Source: Tsuneonella amylolytica (lineage in GTDB: Bacteria > Pseudomonadota > Alphaproteobacteria > Sphingomonadales > Sphingomonadaceae). Taken from it: a stretch of 64,000 nt of DNA. The number at the start of each line of letters is the position of its first letter. Positions within the stretch are counted from its first letter, which is position 1. Below the pieces are notes generated by a model. That model saw nothing but the letters and a program-made list of their open reading frames with translations, ran no database searches and was not told the DNA's origin. The DNA is taken from positions 1,736,001-1,800,000 of the forward strand of contig NZ_CP032570.1 in assembly GCF_003626915.1 (NCBI RefSeq), written 5' to 3'. A program made the translations under genes and the position numbers. This document shows positions 48,304 to 58,857 of the stretch, piece by piece.

Positions 48304-49832
48304 ACGGCGTCTGGCCGGTACTTCTGACGCTGGGCGACAAGCTCGCCGCGCACGTCCTCCTGTCGGCGTCGGCCCTGGCGCTGGGGATTGCGGTCGCGCT
48401 GCCGCTGGCGGTCTGGGCGAGCCGCAACGCCGCGGTCGCGCGCGTGGCGCTGGGTTTCGCCAGCCTCGTCCAGACGATCCCCGCGCTCGCGCTGCTGGCG
48501 CTGTTCTTTCCCGTGCTGCTGAGCCTGCGCGCGGTCTTCGGCGAAGGATTGCCGACGCTGGGCTTCCTGCCCGCGCTGCTCGCATTGGCGCTCTATGCAC
48601 TGCTGCCGATTTTGCGCAATGCCGTGACCGCGCGGGCCGAAATGGATGCCGGCGTGCTCGACGCGGCGGACGCGGTGGGGATGACGCGGTCGCAAAAGCT
48701 GCGGTTGGTCGAGGCCCCGCTCGCCGCGCCCTACGTGATGGCGGGCATCCGCACCGCGGCGGTCTGGACGATCGGCGCGGCGACGCTCTCGACGACCGTG
48801 GGCCAGCCCAGCCTCGGCGATCCGATCTTCGCCGGATTGCAGACGCAGGACTGGTCGCTCGTGCTGGCGGGATGCATCGCTTCTGCCGGACTGGCGCTCG
48901 CGGCCGACGGATTGCTCGCGCTGGTCGAGCGCGGGCTCAAAACGCGGCGGCCGGCGCTGGCCTGGACGGGCGCGGCGCTGATCGCATTGGGGCTCGTTGC
49001 GGCGCTGGTGCCGGGGCGGGGCGGGGATACCCGCGATACGGTGGTGATCGGGGCCAAGAATTTCTCCGAACAGTACATCCTCGCGCGGGTCATCGGCGAC
49101 CGGCTGGAGCGGGCGGGCTATGCCGTCACCTACCGCGAGGGGCTGGGTTCGGCGGTGATCCACAATGCGCTGACGAGCGGCGCGATCGACGTCTACGTCG
49201 ACTACTCGGGCACCGTCTGGGCCAACGAGATGAAGCGTACCGGTACCCCGCCGCGCACGGAGATGCTGCGGCAGATCGCGGCGTGGGAAGCGGCGAACGG
49301 CGCGCGGATGCTGGGCGCGCTGGGCTTCGAGAACGCCTACGCCTTCGCGATGAAGAGCGAGCCAGCGCGGGCCGAAGGGATCGCCTCGCTGGGCGACCTT
49401 GCGGCAAAGGGGCGCGGGCTGGTGCTGGGAGGCGATCTCGAATTCTTCCGCCGCCCGGAATGGCGCGCGGTCGACGCCGCCTATGGGCTGGGCGCGCTGC
49501 GGCAGCGTAATTTCGCGCCGACCTTCATGTACGATGCGCTCGCATCGGGCGAGGCGGACGTGATCACCGCGTTCTCCTCCGACGGGCGCATCGCGGCGGA
49601 CCGGCTGGTGGTGCTGGCCGATCCGAAGGGCGCGCTGCCGGCCTACGATGCCATGCTGCTGGTCGCCCCGGCCCGCGCGAACGATCGCCGTTTCGTCGGC
49701 GCGCTGACGCCGCTGGTCGGCGCGATTCCGGTGGAGACGATGCGCGAGGCCAACTTCATGGTCGACCGTACCGTCGACAAGAAGAGCCCGGACGAAGCCG
49801 CTCGGTGGCTGGCCTCCCGGATCGGGCGCTAG
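48300..49832 (+). CDS. Osmoprotectant-type ABC transporter permease fused to its substrate-binding protein
   Basis: 510 aa fusion. Residues ~1-240 are an OpuCB-like permease with six hydrophobic helices and the EAA loop (DAADAVGMTRSQKLRLVEAP). Residues ~250-510 are an OpuAC/ProX-type binding domain: VVIGAKNFSEQYILARV, GSAVIHNALTSGAIDVYVDY and the late TPLVGAIPVETM. The binding domain is tethered outside the membrane, so no separate receptor is needed. Solute inferred to be glycine betaine, choline or carnitine; the aromatic box was not resolved. Confidence 0.92.
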   Translation: MNGVWPVLLTLGDKLAAHVLLSASALALGIAVALPLAVWASRNAAVARVALGFASLVQTIPALALLALFFPVLLSLRAVFGEGLPTLGFLPALLALALYALLPILRNAVTARAEMDAGVLDAADAVGMTRSQKLRLVEAPLAAPYVMAGIRTAAVWTIGAATLSTTVGQPSLGDPIFAGLQTQDWSLVLAGCIASAGLALAADGLLALVERGLKTRRPALAWTGAALIALGLVAALVPGRGGDTRDTVVIGAKNFSEQYILARVIGDRLERAGYAVTYREGLGSAVIHNALTSGAIDVYVDYSGTVWANEMKRTGTPPRTEMLRQIAAWEAANGARMLGALGFENAYAFAMKSEPARAEGIASLGDLAAKGRGLVLGGDLEFFRRPEWRAVDAAYGLGALRQRNFAPTFMYDALASGEADVITAFSSDGRIAADRLVVLADPKGALPAYDAMLLVAPARANDRRFVGALTPLVGAIPVETMREANFMVDRTVDKKSPDEAARWLASRIGR

Positions 49833-49839
49833 TCCGCTT

Positions 49840-50253
49840 CTAGTCGGTGCGCGTCCAGAGCTGGGTCTGGCAGAACGGCCCGATGCAGCCCTTCACCTCC
49901 AGCGTGCGCGCATTGCGGCGCTTCAGCACCGAGCGATACGACTTGCCGCTCTTGGGATCGTAGATCGTCCCGCGCCACACGTCGCCGTCTGGCCGGAAAC
50001 CGGTGAGGATCGGCAGGCCGAGCAGCTTGCGCCCGCGCAGCCGCGCCTCGGGGTTGTTGACGTCGCGCTGGTCCACGCCCTGCGGCGGGGTCTCGAGGAA
50101 CCTGGCGAGCTTGCCGCAGCGGGTGCCGCCGCAATCGCCGACCTGCACGATGCCGCTCTTTTCCTCCGTCACCCAGCGCCCGTCGATCGGCGCGGCGGCC
50201 GCGAGCGGGGCGGCGGCGAGCAGCGCGGCAAGGGACATTGCGACCTTCATCAT
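49840..50253 (-). CDS. Secreted DUF2147 domain protein
   Basis: 137 aa, signal peptide ending AAPLAAAA. DUF2147 core: GRWVTEEKSGIVQVGDCGG, GRKLLGLPILTGF, WRGTIYDPKSGKSYRS and LEVKGCIGPFCQTQLW, with four cysteines probably in two disulfides. A periplasmic beta-barrel, lipocalin-like, of unknown ligand. ATG at 50253 or 50250, GGAG upstream. It starts only 5 bp after the methyltransferase stop, hence cotranscribed with it and lgt. Confidence 0.9.
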   Translation of the reverse strand: MMKVAMSLAALLAAAPLAAAAPIDGRWVTEEKSGIVQVGDCGGTRCGKLARFLETPPQGVDQRDVNNPEARLRGRKLLGLPILTGFRPDGDVWRGTIYDPKSGKSYRSVLKRRNARTLEVKGCIGPFCQTQLWTRTD

Positions 50254-50258
50254 GTGCT

Positions 50259-51320
50259 TCACTCCGTTTCGAATCCGACGCCCTGCGGCCAGCCGGGGGC
50301 GGCGAGCCCCATAACCTTGAACAGGTCGCCCATCTGGTCGTCGGCAATGAGACGATCGCGCTGGGCGGTGAGTTCCGCGCGGTAGTGCGGCGCGCGCTGT
50401 GCCAGTGCTTCGGCGCGGGTTTCGATACCCAGCGCGCGCAGCCAGTCGCCCTGGGTCCGCGTGCCCATCCACGTGACCTCGCGCGATTGCGCCACCCGGG
50501 CGAGCGTCGCGAAATCGACGTGTGCGGTGAGATCCGCCTCCCCCGGCGCGGCGAAGGGATCGACCTTGCGATGCGCGCGGACGGCCTGCACCGTCGAACC
50601 GGTGCGGACCGCGTCGTGGCCGTAGTCGATCAGCAGCGCACAGCCGCCCTGCGAGGCCAGCCGCCCGGCGATCTCGTAGAGAATCGCGGCGGAGGCGGGA
50701 CTGGTCTCGATGATCGTCCCCTCGTCCGCGTCGCGGCGATCCTCCGGCACCGCCGCCTCCATCGGCTGGCGGCCCGCGACATAGACGAACCGCTCGCCGT
50801 CGAGCCCCACCATCCGCTCGCGCCAGCCGTCGCCTGCGCGGACCAGCTGGCGCACCGGCAGCGCGTCGAGGAATTCGTTGCCCACGATGAGCAGCGGGCA
50901 GTCCATCGGCAGGCCTTCGAGGTCGGCATGGAACTGCGCCTGCGGCACCGCCCCCATCTGCACCTCGCGCAGGGCGGGCGAGGTTTCCACGAAGTGGACC
51001 TCCGGCGAGAGGCCGTAGCGCTTCATCGTGCGCAGCGCGTCGCGGGTCAGCGTCGCACGGCCCGGCCCCAGTTCCACCCAGGCGACGGGATCGGGGCGCC
51101 CGCCGCGGATCCACATGTCGGCGAACCACAGCCCGATCAGCTCGCCGAACATCTGGCTGATCTCGGGCGCGGTGACGAAGTCGCCGTCCGCCCCCAGCGG
51201 ATCGCGCGTGGTGTAATACCGCGCGTTGGATTCGGCCATGAACTGGGCGAGGCTGATCGGCCCGGTGTTGCGGATCAGCCGGCGGAATACCTCCGCCAGC
51301 GGGGTCTCCGCTTCGCTCAT
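50259..51320 (-). CDS. MidA/NDUFAF7-like SAM-dependent methyltransferase (COG1565)
   Basis: 353 aa. The N-terminal GPISLAQFMAESNARYYTTRDPLG is diagnostic, followed by DFVTAPEISQMFGELIG, SAM motif WVELGPGRATLTRD, GNEFLDALPVRQL and LLIDYGHD. Mitochondrial NDUFAF7 methylates an arginine of complex I subunit NDUFS2 during assembly; the bacterial role is presumed similar. Located between lgt and DUF2147 on the minus strand, 24 bp after lgt. Confidence 0.92.
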   Translation of the reverse strand: MSEAETPLAEVFRRLIRNTGPISLAQFMAESNARYYTTRDPLGADGDFVTAPEISQMFGELIGLWFADMWIRGGRPDPVAWVELGPGRATLTRDALRTMKRYGLSPEVHFVETSPALREVQMGAVPQAQFHADLEGLPMDCPLLIVGNEFLDALPVRQLVRAGDGWRERMVGLDGERFVYVAGRQPMEAAVPEDRRDADEGTIIETSPASAAILYEIAGRLASQGGCALLIDYGHDAVRTGSTVQAVRAHRKVDPFAAPGEADLTAHVDFATLARVAQSREVTWMGTRTQGDWLRALGIETRAEALAQRAPHYRAELTAQRDRLIADDQMGDLFKVMGLAAPGWPQGVGFETE

Positions 51321-51344
51321 GCCCGACCGCTCATCCGGGCATCC

Positions 51345-52283
51345 TCATGCAGGCACCGTGCGATGCGCCTCCGCGCCCAGCGGCGGGCGCATCAGCGCCC
51401 GGACCGCGAGCGCGATGCCGAGCACGATCAGCGGCACGGTGAGCCACTGGCCCATGCTGAGCCCGGTCTGCCGCGCGAAATCGGCGAGCTGCGAATCGGG
51501 TTCGCGGTAGAATTCGACCGTGAACCGGCCAAGCGCGATCCCCGCGGTGAAGACACCCACCAGCAGCCCCGGCCGCCAACGAGCCTTGGTCTTCCAGAAC
51601 AAAAGCAGCATCACGACGACCAGCAGCGCGCCTTCGAGGCCCGCTTCGTAGAGCTGGCTCGGGTGGCGGGGCACCTGCAGCGGGTCGGTGGGGAAGATCA
51701 TCGCCCACGGCACGTCGGTCTGGCGGCCCCACAGCTCGCCGTTGATAAAGTTGGCGAGGCGGCCGAACAGCATGCCGAAGGGCACGACGACCGAGATGTA
51801 GTCGGCAGTGCGCAGGAAGCTGATCTTCCCGCGCCAGCAGACCCAGCCGATCGCCACCAGCACGCCGACCAGCCCGCCGTGGAAGCTCATGCCCCCGTCC
51901 CACAGGCGCAGCAGATCCCAGCTCGGCGTTTCACCCGGGGTGAAGTGGGTGAACATGCTGGGCAGGCCGGTGTCGCCGCCGGTATAGAACGCAGCGTAGC
52001 CCAGCCGGCCGCCGATGATGATGCCGAGCGTGCAGTAGAAGAACAGGTCGTCGGCGTGGCGCTGCGCCATCGGGCTGCCGGGCGCCTTCACCATTTTCGT
52101 CAGGTGCCAGTAGCCCAGCACGATCCCGGCGAGGTAGGCGAGCGAGTAGAACCGCAGCTCGAAGAAGCCGAGGTCGATGCCCCTGCGAAGGCCGAGGTCC
52201 TCGAAATGGAGGTACTGGTGGGCCTGCTGGCCCACTTCCGTGCCCATGCCCTGGGCAGCCGCGGCGAGTAGTGACAGCAGCAC
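51345..52283 (-). CDS. lgt: Prolipoprotein diacylglyceryl transferase
   Basis: 312 aa inner-membrane enzyme that transfers diacylglycerol to the lipobox Cys of prolipoproteins, several of which are encoded in this window. Seven hydrophobic helices. The Lgt signature region is GMSFHGGLVG (catalytic His) with GRLANFINGELWGR downstream and HPSQLYEAGLEG. First gene of the lgt-midA-DUF2147 run, diverging from the acyl-CoA ligase gene. Confidence 0.96.
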   Translation of the reverse strand: MLLSLLAAAAQGMGTEVGQQAHQYLHFEDLGLRRGIDLGFFELRFYSLAYLAGIVLGYWHLTKMVKAPGSPMAQRHADDLFFYCTLGIIIGGRLGYAAFYTGGDTGLPSMFTHFTPGETPSWDLLRLWDGGMSFHGGLVGVLVAIGWVCWRGKISFLRTADYISVVVPFGMLFGRLANFINGELWGRQTDVPWAMIFPTDPLQVPRHPSQLYEAGLEGALLVVVMLLLFWKTKARWRPGLLVGVFTAGIALGRFTVEFYREPDSQLADFARQTGLSMGQWLTVPLIVLGIALAVRALMRPPLGAEAHRTVPA

Positions 52284-52406
52284 GTTTGATCCTTACCCTT
52301 GGCGTAACCCGTATCCGGGCAGGCCGCCCGTCCGCGCGCGTCTTTGGCAGAAGCGAAGGACACGCGAAAGCCCGGCGGTGAAAACGACAAAAGCGAGAGG
52401 ACCCGA

Positions 52407-54124
<1,718 letters not shown>

Positions 54125-54128
<4 letters not shown>

Positions 54129-56884
54129 ACAACGTCCGGGTCCCCAACCAGCGCAGCGTCGTCGACCGGCGGGCGCTTTCCGGCGAAGTCGCCGCGCTGT
54201 GGGCGGACGGCGGGGCCGGGGCGCGCCCGGCGATCGTCGCCGCGCTGAAGGCTGCGCTGGAGGCGGGGCGCGCGGAGCTAGGCCGCCGGCTGGAGGAGAA
54301 ACCCAGCGCGGGCCACGAGATCACCGCCGGCTACGCTTTCCTCGTCGATCAAATGCTGCGCGCGGTCCACGACCACGTCGTCGCCGACGTCTATCCCGCC
54401 GCCAATCGCACCGCGGGCGAGCGGCTGACGATCATGGCGGTGGGCGGCTACGGCCGGGCCGAGATGGCGCCGCATTCCGACGTCGACCTCGCCTTCATCC
54501 ACCCCACGCGCAGCGCGCCGTGGTGCGAGCAGGTGATCGAGGCGATGCTCTATTGCCTGTGGGACCTCGGCCTGAAAGTGGGCCATTCCAGCCGCTCGGT
54601 CGACGACACGATCCGCATGGCCCGGGGCGACCTCACCATCCGCACCGCGCTGCTCGAAGGGCGGTACGTCTGGGGCGACCAGGACCTCTACGACGAGGTC
54701 ACGCGCCGCTTCGCCGACGAGGTCGTGAAGGGCACCGAGAAACAGTTCGTCGCCGAGAAGCTGGAGGAGCGCAACGCGCGGCACAAGCGGATGGGCGACA
54801 GCCGCTACGTCGTCGAACCCAACGTGAAGGACGGCAAAGGCGCGCTGCGCGACCTGCAGACGCTCTACTGGATCGGGAAGTACATCCACAAGGTAAGGAG
54901 CGCCGCCGACCTCGTCGATGCGGGGCTGTTTACCGAGGCCGAATATCGCAGCTTCCGCCGGGCCGAGGGGTTCATGCTGGCGGTGCGCTGCCACCTCCAC
55001 ACGATCACCGGGCGGGCGGAGGACCGGCTGACCTTCGACCTCCAGCGGGAGGTCGCGCGGCGGATGAACTTCGCCGATCGCACGGGCAAGAGCGCGGTCG
55101 AGCGGTTCATGCAGTTCTACTTCCTGCAGGCGAAGCGGGTGGGCAGCCTGACCGGCGTGTTCCTCGCCCACATCGACGAACAGTTCGCCAGGAGCCGGGT
55201 CCGCAAGGGCCTGCTTGCCGGCTTCACCCCGCGCGCCCGCGACCTGAAAGGCTACAAGGTTTTCGGCGGGCGCATCGCGGCGCCGTCGGACGACTGGTTC
55301 CGCAAGGACCCGGTGCGATTGATCGAGGTGTTCCAGCTCGCCGAAACGCACCGGCTGGAAATCCATCCCGAGACGATGCGGCAGGCCGCGCGCGATGCGG
55401 GCCTCATCCGCCGGCAGGTGCGCGACGATCCCCGCGCCAACGCGCTCTTCCTCGACGTGCTGGCGGGGCGCAACGATCCCGAAACGGTGCTCCGCTGGAT
55501 GAACGAGGCGGGCGTGTTCGGCCGCTTCGTGCCCGACTTCGGCCGGGTCAACGCGCAGATGCAGTTCGACATGTACCACCACTACACGGTCGACGAGCAC
55601 ACCATCCGCGCGATCGGCCTGCTCGCCCGGATCGAAAAGGGCGAACTCGCCGCCGACCATCCCCGCTCGACCCGGCTGATTCACGAGGTCGCGAGCCGCC
55701 GCGTCGCCTATGTGGCGGCGCTGCTGCACGACATCGCCAAGGGGCGCGGCGGCGATCATTCGCTGCTGGGCGGCGACATCGCCGAGGAACTGTGCCCGCG
55801 CTTCGGCCTCGACGCGCAGGAAACCGACCTCGTCGCCTGGCTCGTGCGCCAGCACCTCCTCATGAGCCGCACCGCCTTCAAGCGCGACCTCACCGACCCC
55901 AAGACGATCGAGGATTTCGTCGGCGAGGTGCAGAGCGTGGAGCGCTTGAAGCACCTCATGATCCTGACCGCGATCGACATCCGCGCGGTGGGGCCGGGCA
56001 CCTGGAACAGCTGGAAGGGCCAGCTCCTGGGCGAACTCAGCGACGCGGCGACCGAACGGCTGCGGCTCGGCCACATGAAGCACGGGCGCAAGGAACGGGT
56101 CGCGGCGAAGAAGGAAGCGGTGGGCTCGCTACTAGGCGACCGGCGCGGACTGTTGGCGCACTACGCCGACCGCTTCGACGATTCGTACTGGATCGCCGAG
56201 CCGGAGGACATCGTCGCCCTCAACATCGTCCAGTACGGCCAAAGCCACGAGGACAAGGACAACCTGTCGGTCCACTGCGAGGTCTATCCGAGCCGCGGGG
56301 CGACGCTGGTCACCGTAATCGCGGCGGACCACCCGGGCCTTTTCTACCGCGTGGCGGGCGGCATCCACCTCGCCGGCGCGAACATCATCGACGCGCGCAT
56401 CCACACCACGCGCAGCGGATGGGCGGTCGACAATTTCCTGGTGCAGGACCCGCAAGGGCGCCCGTTCAGCGAGGCGGCGCAATTGAAGCGGCTGGAGGCC
56501 GCCATCGCCGACGCGCTCGCCAACAAGCGCGCATTGGTGCCCGAACTTGCCAAGCGCCCGCTGCCGCTCAATCGGTCGAAGGCGTTCGACGTGAGCCCGG
56601 TGGTGACCTTCGACAACCAGGCATCGAACCGCTTCACCGTGATCGAAGTGCAAGCGCGCGACCGCGCCGCACTGCTCAACCGCCTCGCGCGCACGCTGTT
56701 CGAGAACCGGCTGGTGGTGAACAGCGCCCACGTCACCAACTTCGGCGAACGCGCGGCGGACACGTTCTACGTGACCGACCTCACCGGCGGGAAAATCGTC
56801 GCCCCGACACGGCTAAAGGCGATCGAGGCGGCACTGCTGGCGGCGGCGAGCGACGAACGGCAGGCGGAGCTGGAGGGGGTTTAA
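54125..56884 (+). CDS. glnD: Bifunctional [protein-PII] uridylyltransferase/uridylyl-removing enzyme
   Basis: 919 aa nitrogen sensor that uridylylates PII proteins when glutamine is low and removes UMP when it is high. Nucleotidyltransferase motif GGYGRAEMAPHSDVDL (Asp119, Asp121), HD domain with HDIAKGRGGDHS, and two C-terminal ACT domains (TVIAADHPGLFYRVAGG and VQARDRAALLNRLART) that bind glutamine. The best start is TTG at 54125, overlapping the ligase stop (TTGA). The frame is open far upstream through the ligase gene, but that part is not coding in this frame. Confidence 0.95.
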
Positions 56885-56987
56885 AATTTTGCTTGTGCGT
56901 AGACTTTAGGCGGCATCTGGTCGCGAAATTTATTTCATCCGGAGCGCTTAACCGGCTCGTTTATTGTCGCAGAGGACCCGATTAGAA

Positions 56988-57512
56988 ATGCCAGCACACA
57001 GCTCTTGGCAACTGATCGTTGCGACCATGCAGGCCACTGCTACATCCTTCCAGCGTGATGCAGATGCCACTTCTGAGCACCATAGCGACGACGGTAGCAG
57101 CGCCACTGTAAACGCTTCCCGTTCGGCTCGAATGCAAATGGTAATGGTCGCTGTCGGCGGCTTCTCGATGTTGGAAGGCATTCTCGAACAAACTCGTGAC
57201 TGGAGTTCACCCTTCCGTGAATTAGACGATAAGCTTCGGAAAATCGGGGCGGCTTCGGTCGCAAACGAGTTCCTGGCATTCCGACTAGCCATCAACGTTC
57301 TGAAGCATGGCTACGGCGATAGCTACGAGCGATTGCTGAAGAAGGAGGGGCTGCCCTTCCGTGTTAAAGGGAAAGATCAATATTTCTTCGATGAGGGGGA
57401 TGTCAGCGAAATACCTGGATTGATTTCAGTCGATGTGGATTTCGTGCATTCATGCGCGCTCGCGATCGAGAAGGCCATGACCGCACTTCGCATTCCGCGT
57501 TCGGATGTCTAA
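56988..57512 (+). CDS. Orphan hypothetical protein in an AT-richer patch
   Basis: 174 aa, no recognised family. Starts MPAHSSWQLIVATMQATATSF, with a Ser/Asp/His-rich segment (ATSEHHSDDGSSATVN), then hydrophobic MQMVMVAVGGFSMLEGI and a helical charged C-terminal part (ANEFLAFRLAINVLKHGYGDSYERLL, in parts). Codon use and base composition are less GC-biased than in glnD and yggS on either side, suggesting acquisition. Weak Shine-Dalgarno (AGAGGA, 13 bp away). It could be a small immunity or stress protein, but nothing shows this. Confidence 0.7.
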   Translation: MPAHSSWQLIVATMQATATSFQRDADATSEHHSDDGSSATVNASRSARMQMVMVAVGGFSMLEGILEQTRDWSSPFRELDDKLRKIGAASVANEFLAFRLAINVLKHGYGDSYERLLKKEGLPFRVKGKDQYFFDEGDVSEIPGLISVDVDFVHSCALAIEKAMTALRIPRSDV

Positions 57513-57554
57513 AAGTTCGGTCACGAAATGAAGAATTGGGGTCGAGAAAGAAAC

Positions 57555-58214
57555 CTACTTCCGCCCCCCGAATAGTGACGTCCCCACCCGCACGTGCGTC
57601 GCGCCCAGCTTGACCGCCGTCTCGAAGTCGCCGCTCATGCCCATGCTGCGGCCGTCCAGCCCCTCGTCGCGGGAGAGTTTGTCGAGGAAGGCGAAGAAGG
57701 GGGCGGGTTCGATATCGGCGGGGGGCACGCACATCAGGCCGATCACCGGCACGTCCGCGTCGCTTGCCTGGGCGAGCAGGGCGGGCAGTTCCTTGACCGG
57801 GCAGCCGCCCTTCTGCGGTTCCTCGCCGACGTCGACCTGGACGAAGCACGGCACCTGTCGCCCGGTCTTGTCGAACGCCTTCGCGAGCGCCGTGACGAGG
57901 TTCGAGCGGTCGAGCGAGTGGATGCAGTCGAACACCCGTACCGCATCCTCCGCCTTGTTCGACTGGAGCTGGCCGACGAGGTGAAGGTCCACGCCTTCGT
58001 AACGCTCGCGGAGCTCCGGCCACTTGGCAGCCGCCTCCTGCACCCGGTTCTCGCCGAACACGCGCTGGCCCACCTCGAGCAGGGGGGCGATCGCATCGGC
58101 GGGGTGGGTCTTGCTGACCGCCACCAGCGTCACTTCGTCAGGCTCGCGGCGGGCGAGGGCGCAGGCTTTCGCGATGCGGTCGTGGATTTCGGCGAGGACT
58201 AACGCTGCGTTCAT
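57555..58214 (-). CDS. YggS/PROSC-family pyridoxal-phosphate homeostasis protein
   Basis: 219 aa single-domain TIM-barrel PLP protein. PLP lysine in VAVSKTHP, then FGENRVQEAAAKW, HLVGQLQSNKA, IHSLDR, QVDVGEEPQKGGC, GLMCVPP and a phosphate loop SMGMSGDFETAV ending RVGTSLFG. It buffers PLP and affects amino-acid pools; no catalytic turnover is established. Starts 24 bp from the divergent thiE-like gene across a palindromic -10-like site. Confidence 0.95.
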   Translation of the reverse strand: MNAALVLAEIHDRIAKACALARREPDEVTLVAVSKTHPADAIAPLLEVGQRVFGENRVQEAAAKWPELRERYEGVDLHLVGQLQSNKAEDAVRVFDCIHSLDRSNLVTALAKAFDKTGRQVPCFVQVDVGEEPQKGGCPVKELPALLAQASDADVPVIGLMCVPPADIEPAPFFAFLDKLSRDEGLDGRSMGMSGDFETAVKLGATHVRVGTSLFGGRK

Positions 58215-58224
58215 GGCGGGGTGC

Positions 58225-58232
58225 GCTATAGC
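58225..58232. promoter_or_regulatory. Palindromic GCTATAGC in the yggS / thiE-like divergent gap
   Basis: TATAGC reads on both strands (58227-58232 plus, 58230-58225 minus). It lies 6 bp before the 58239 ATG and 10 bp before the 58214 ATG. In a 24-bp intergenic space it is the only -10-like element, so it may serve both genes, giving very short or no leaders. No good -35 was seen. Confidence 0.4.
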
Positions 58233-58238
58233 GGGGTC

Positions 58239-58787
58239 ATGGGCCTGCGCCATACCCTCCCGAACCTCTGGTTGCTCTCCGACGCGCGCAACGACGAACT
58301 GCTGCCCCGCGCGCTGCGGGCGCTGCCCGAATGGTCGGCGTTCGTGTTCCGCCACTACCACCTTGACCCCAAAAGCCGCCGCGCGCGGTTCGACGAATTG
58401 CGCCCGCTGGTCGAGGAAGGGCGGCACCTGCTGATCCTGTCGGGGAGCGACGATCAGGCGAAGGCATGGGGCGCTGCCGGATCCTACGGCCCGCCCGAAG
58501 CGGTGGGCGAGGCGCCCGAGCTGCTGCGCATCGCCACCGTCCACGACGCCGAGGAGATGGCCCATGCCAACGCGGCCGGCGCCGATGCCGTTATGCTGAG
58601 CCCCGTGTTCGCCACGCGCACGCACCCCAATACCGTCCCGCTCGGCCCCGAACGCTTCCATGCGCTCGCCGCGCTGGCGGAGATGCCGGTGATCGCGCTG
58701 GGCGGCATGAACCCCGACCGGGCGCGCGAACTCGGCTGGAACCGCTGGGCCGCGATCGACGGGCTGGCGCTCAAGCAGGCGTCATGA
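58239..58787 (+). CDS. Thiamine-phosphate synthase-like protein
   Basis: 182 aa TIM-barrel of the ThiE/TenI group. NLWLLSDARNDELLPRAL at the start, a strand RHYHLDP where ThiE has its Arg/Lys, DAVMLSPVFATRTHP replacing the usual GP.F.T.TK phosphate loop, and the ending MPVIALGGMNPDRARELG. Shorter than ThiE (~210 aa), and the pyrophosphate residues are not all recognisable, so enzymatic activity is uncertain. Divergent from yggS. Confidence 0.78.
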   Translation: MGLRHTLPNLWLLSDARNDELLPRALRALPEWSAFVFRHYHLDPKSRRARFDELRPLVEEGRHLLILSGSDDQAKAWGAAGSYGPPEAVGEAPELLRIATVHDAEEMAHANAAGADAVMLSPVFATRTHPNTVPLGPERFHALAALAEMPVIALGGMNPDRARELGWNRWAAIDGLALKQAS

Positions 58788-58857
58788 CGCTCTAGGATTG
58801 ACGGGCGAGTCCCGCACCTGCGATAACCCCCACCGACGGTTCGAGGGGTAAACGACG

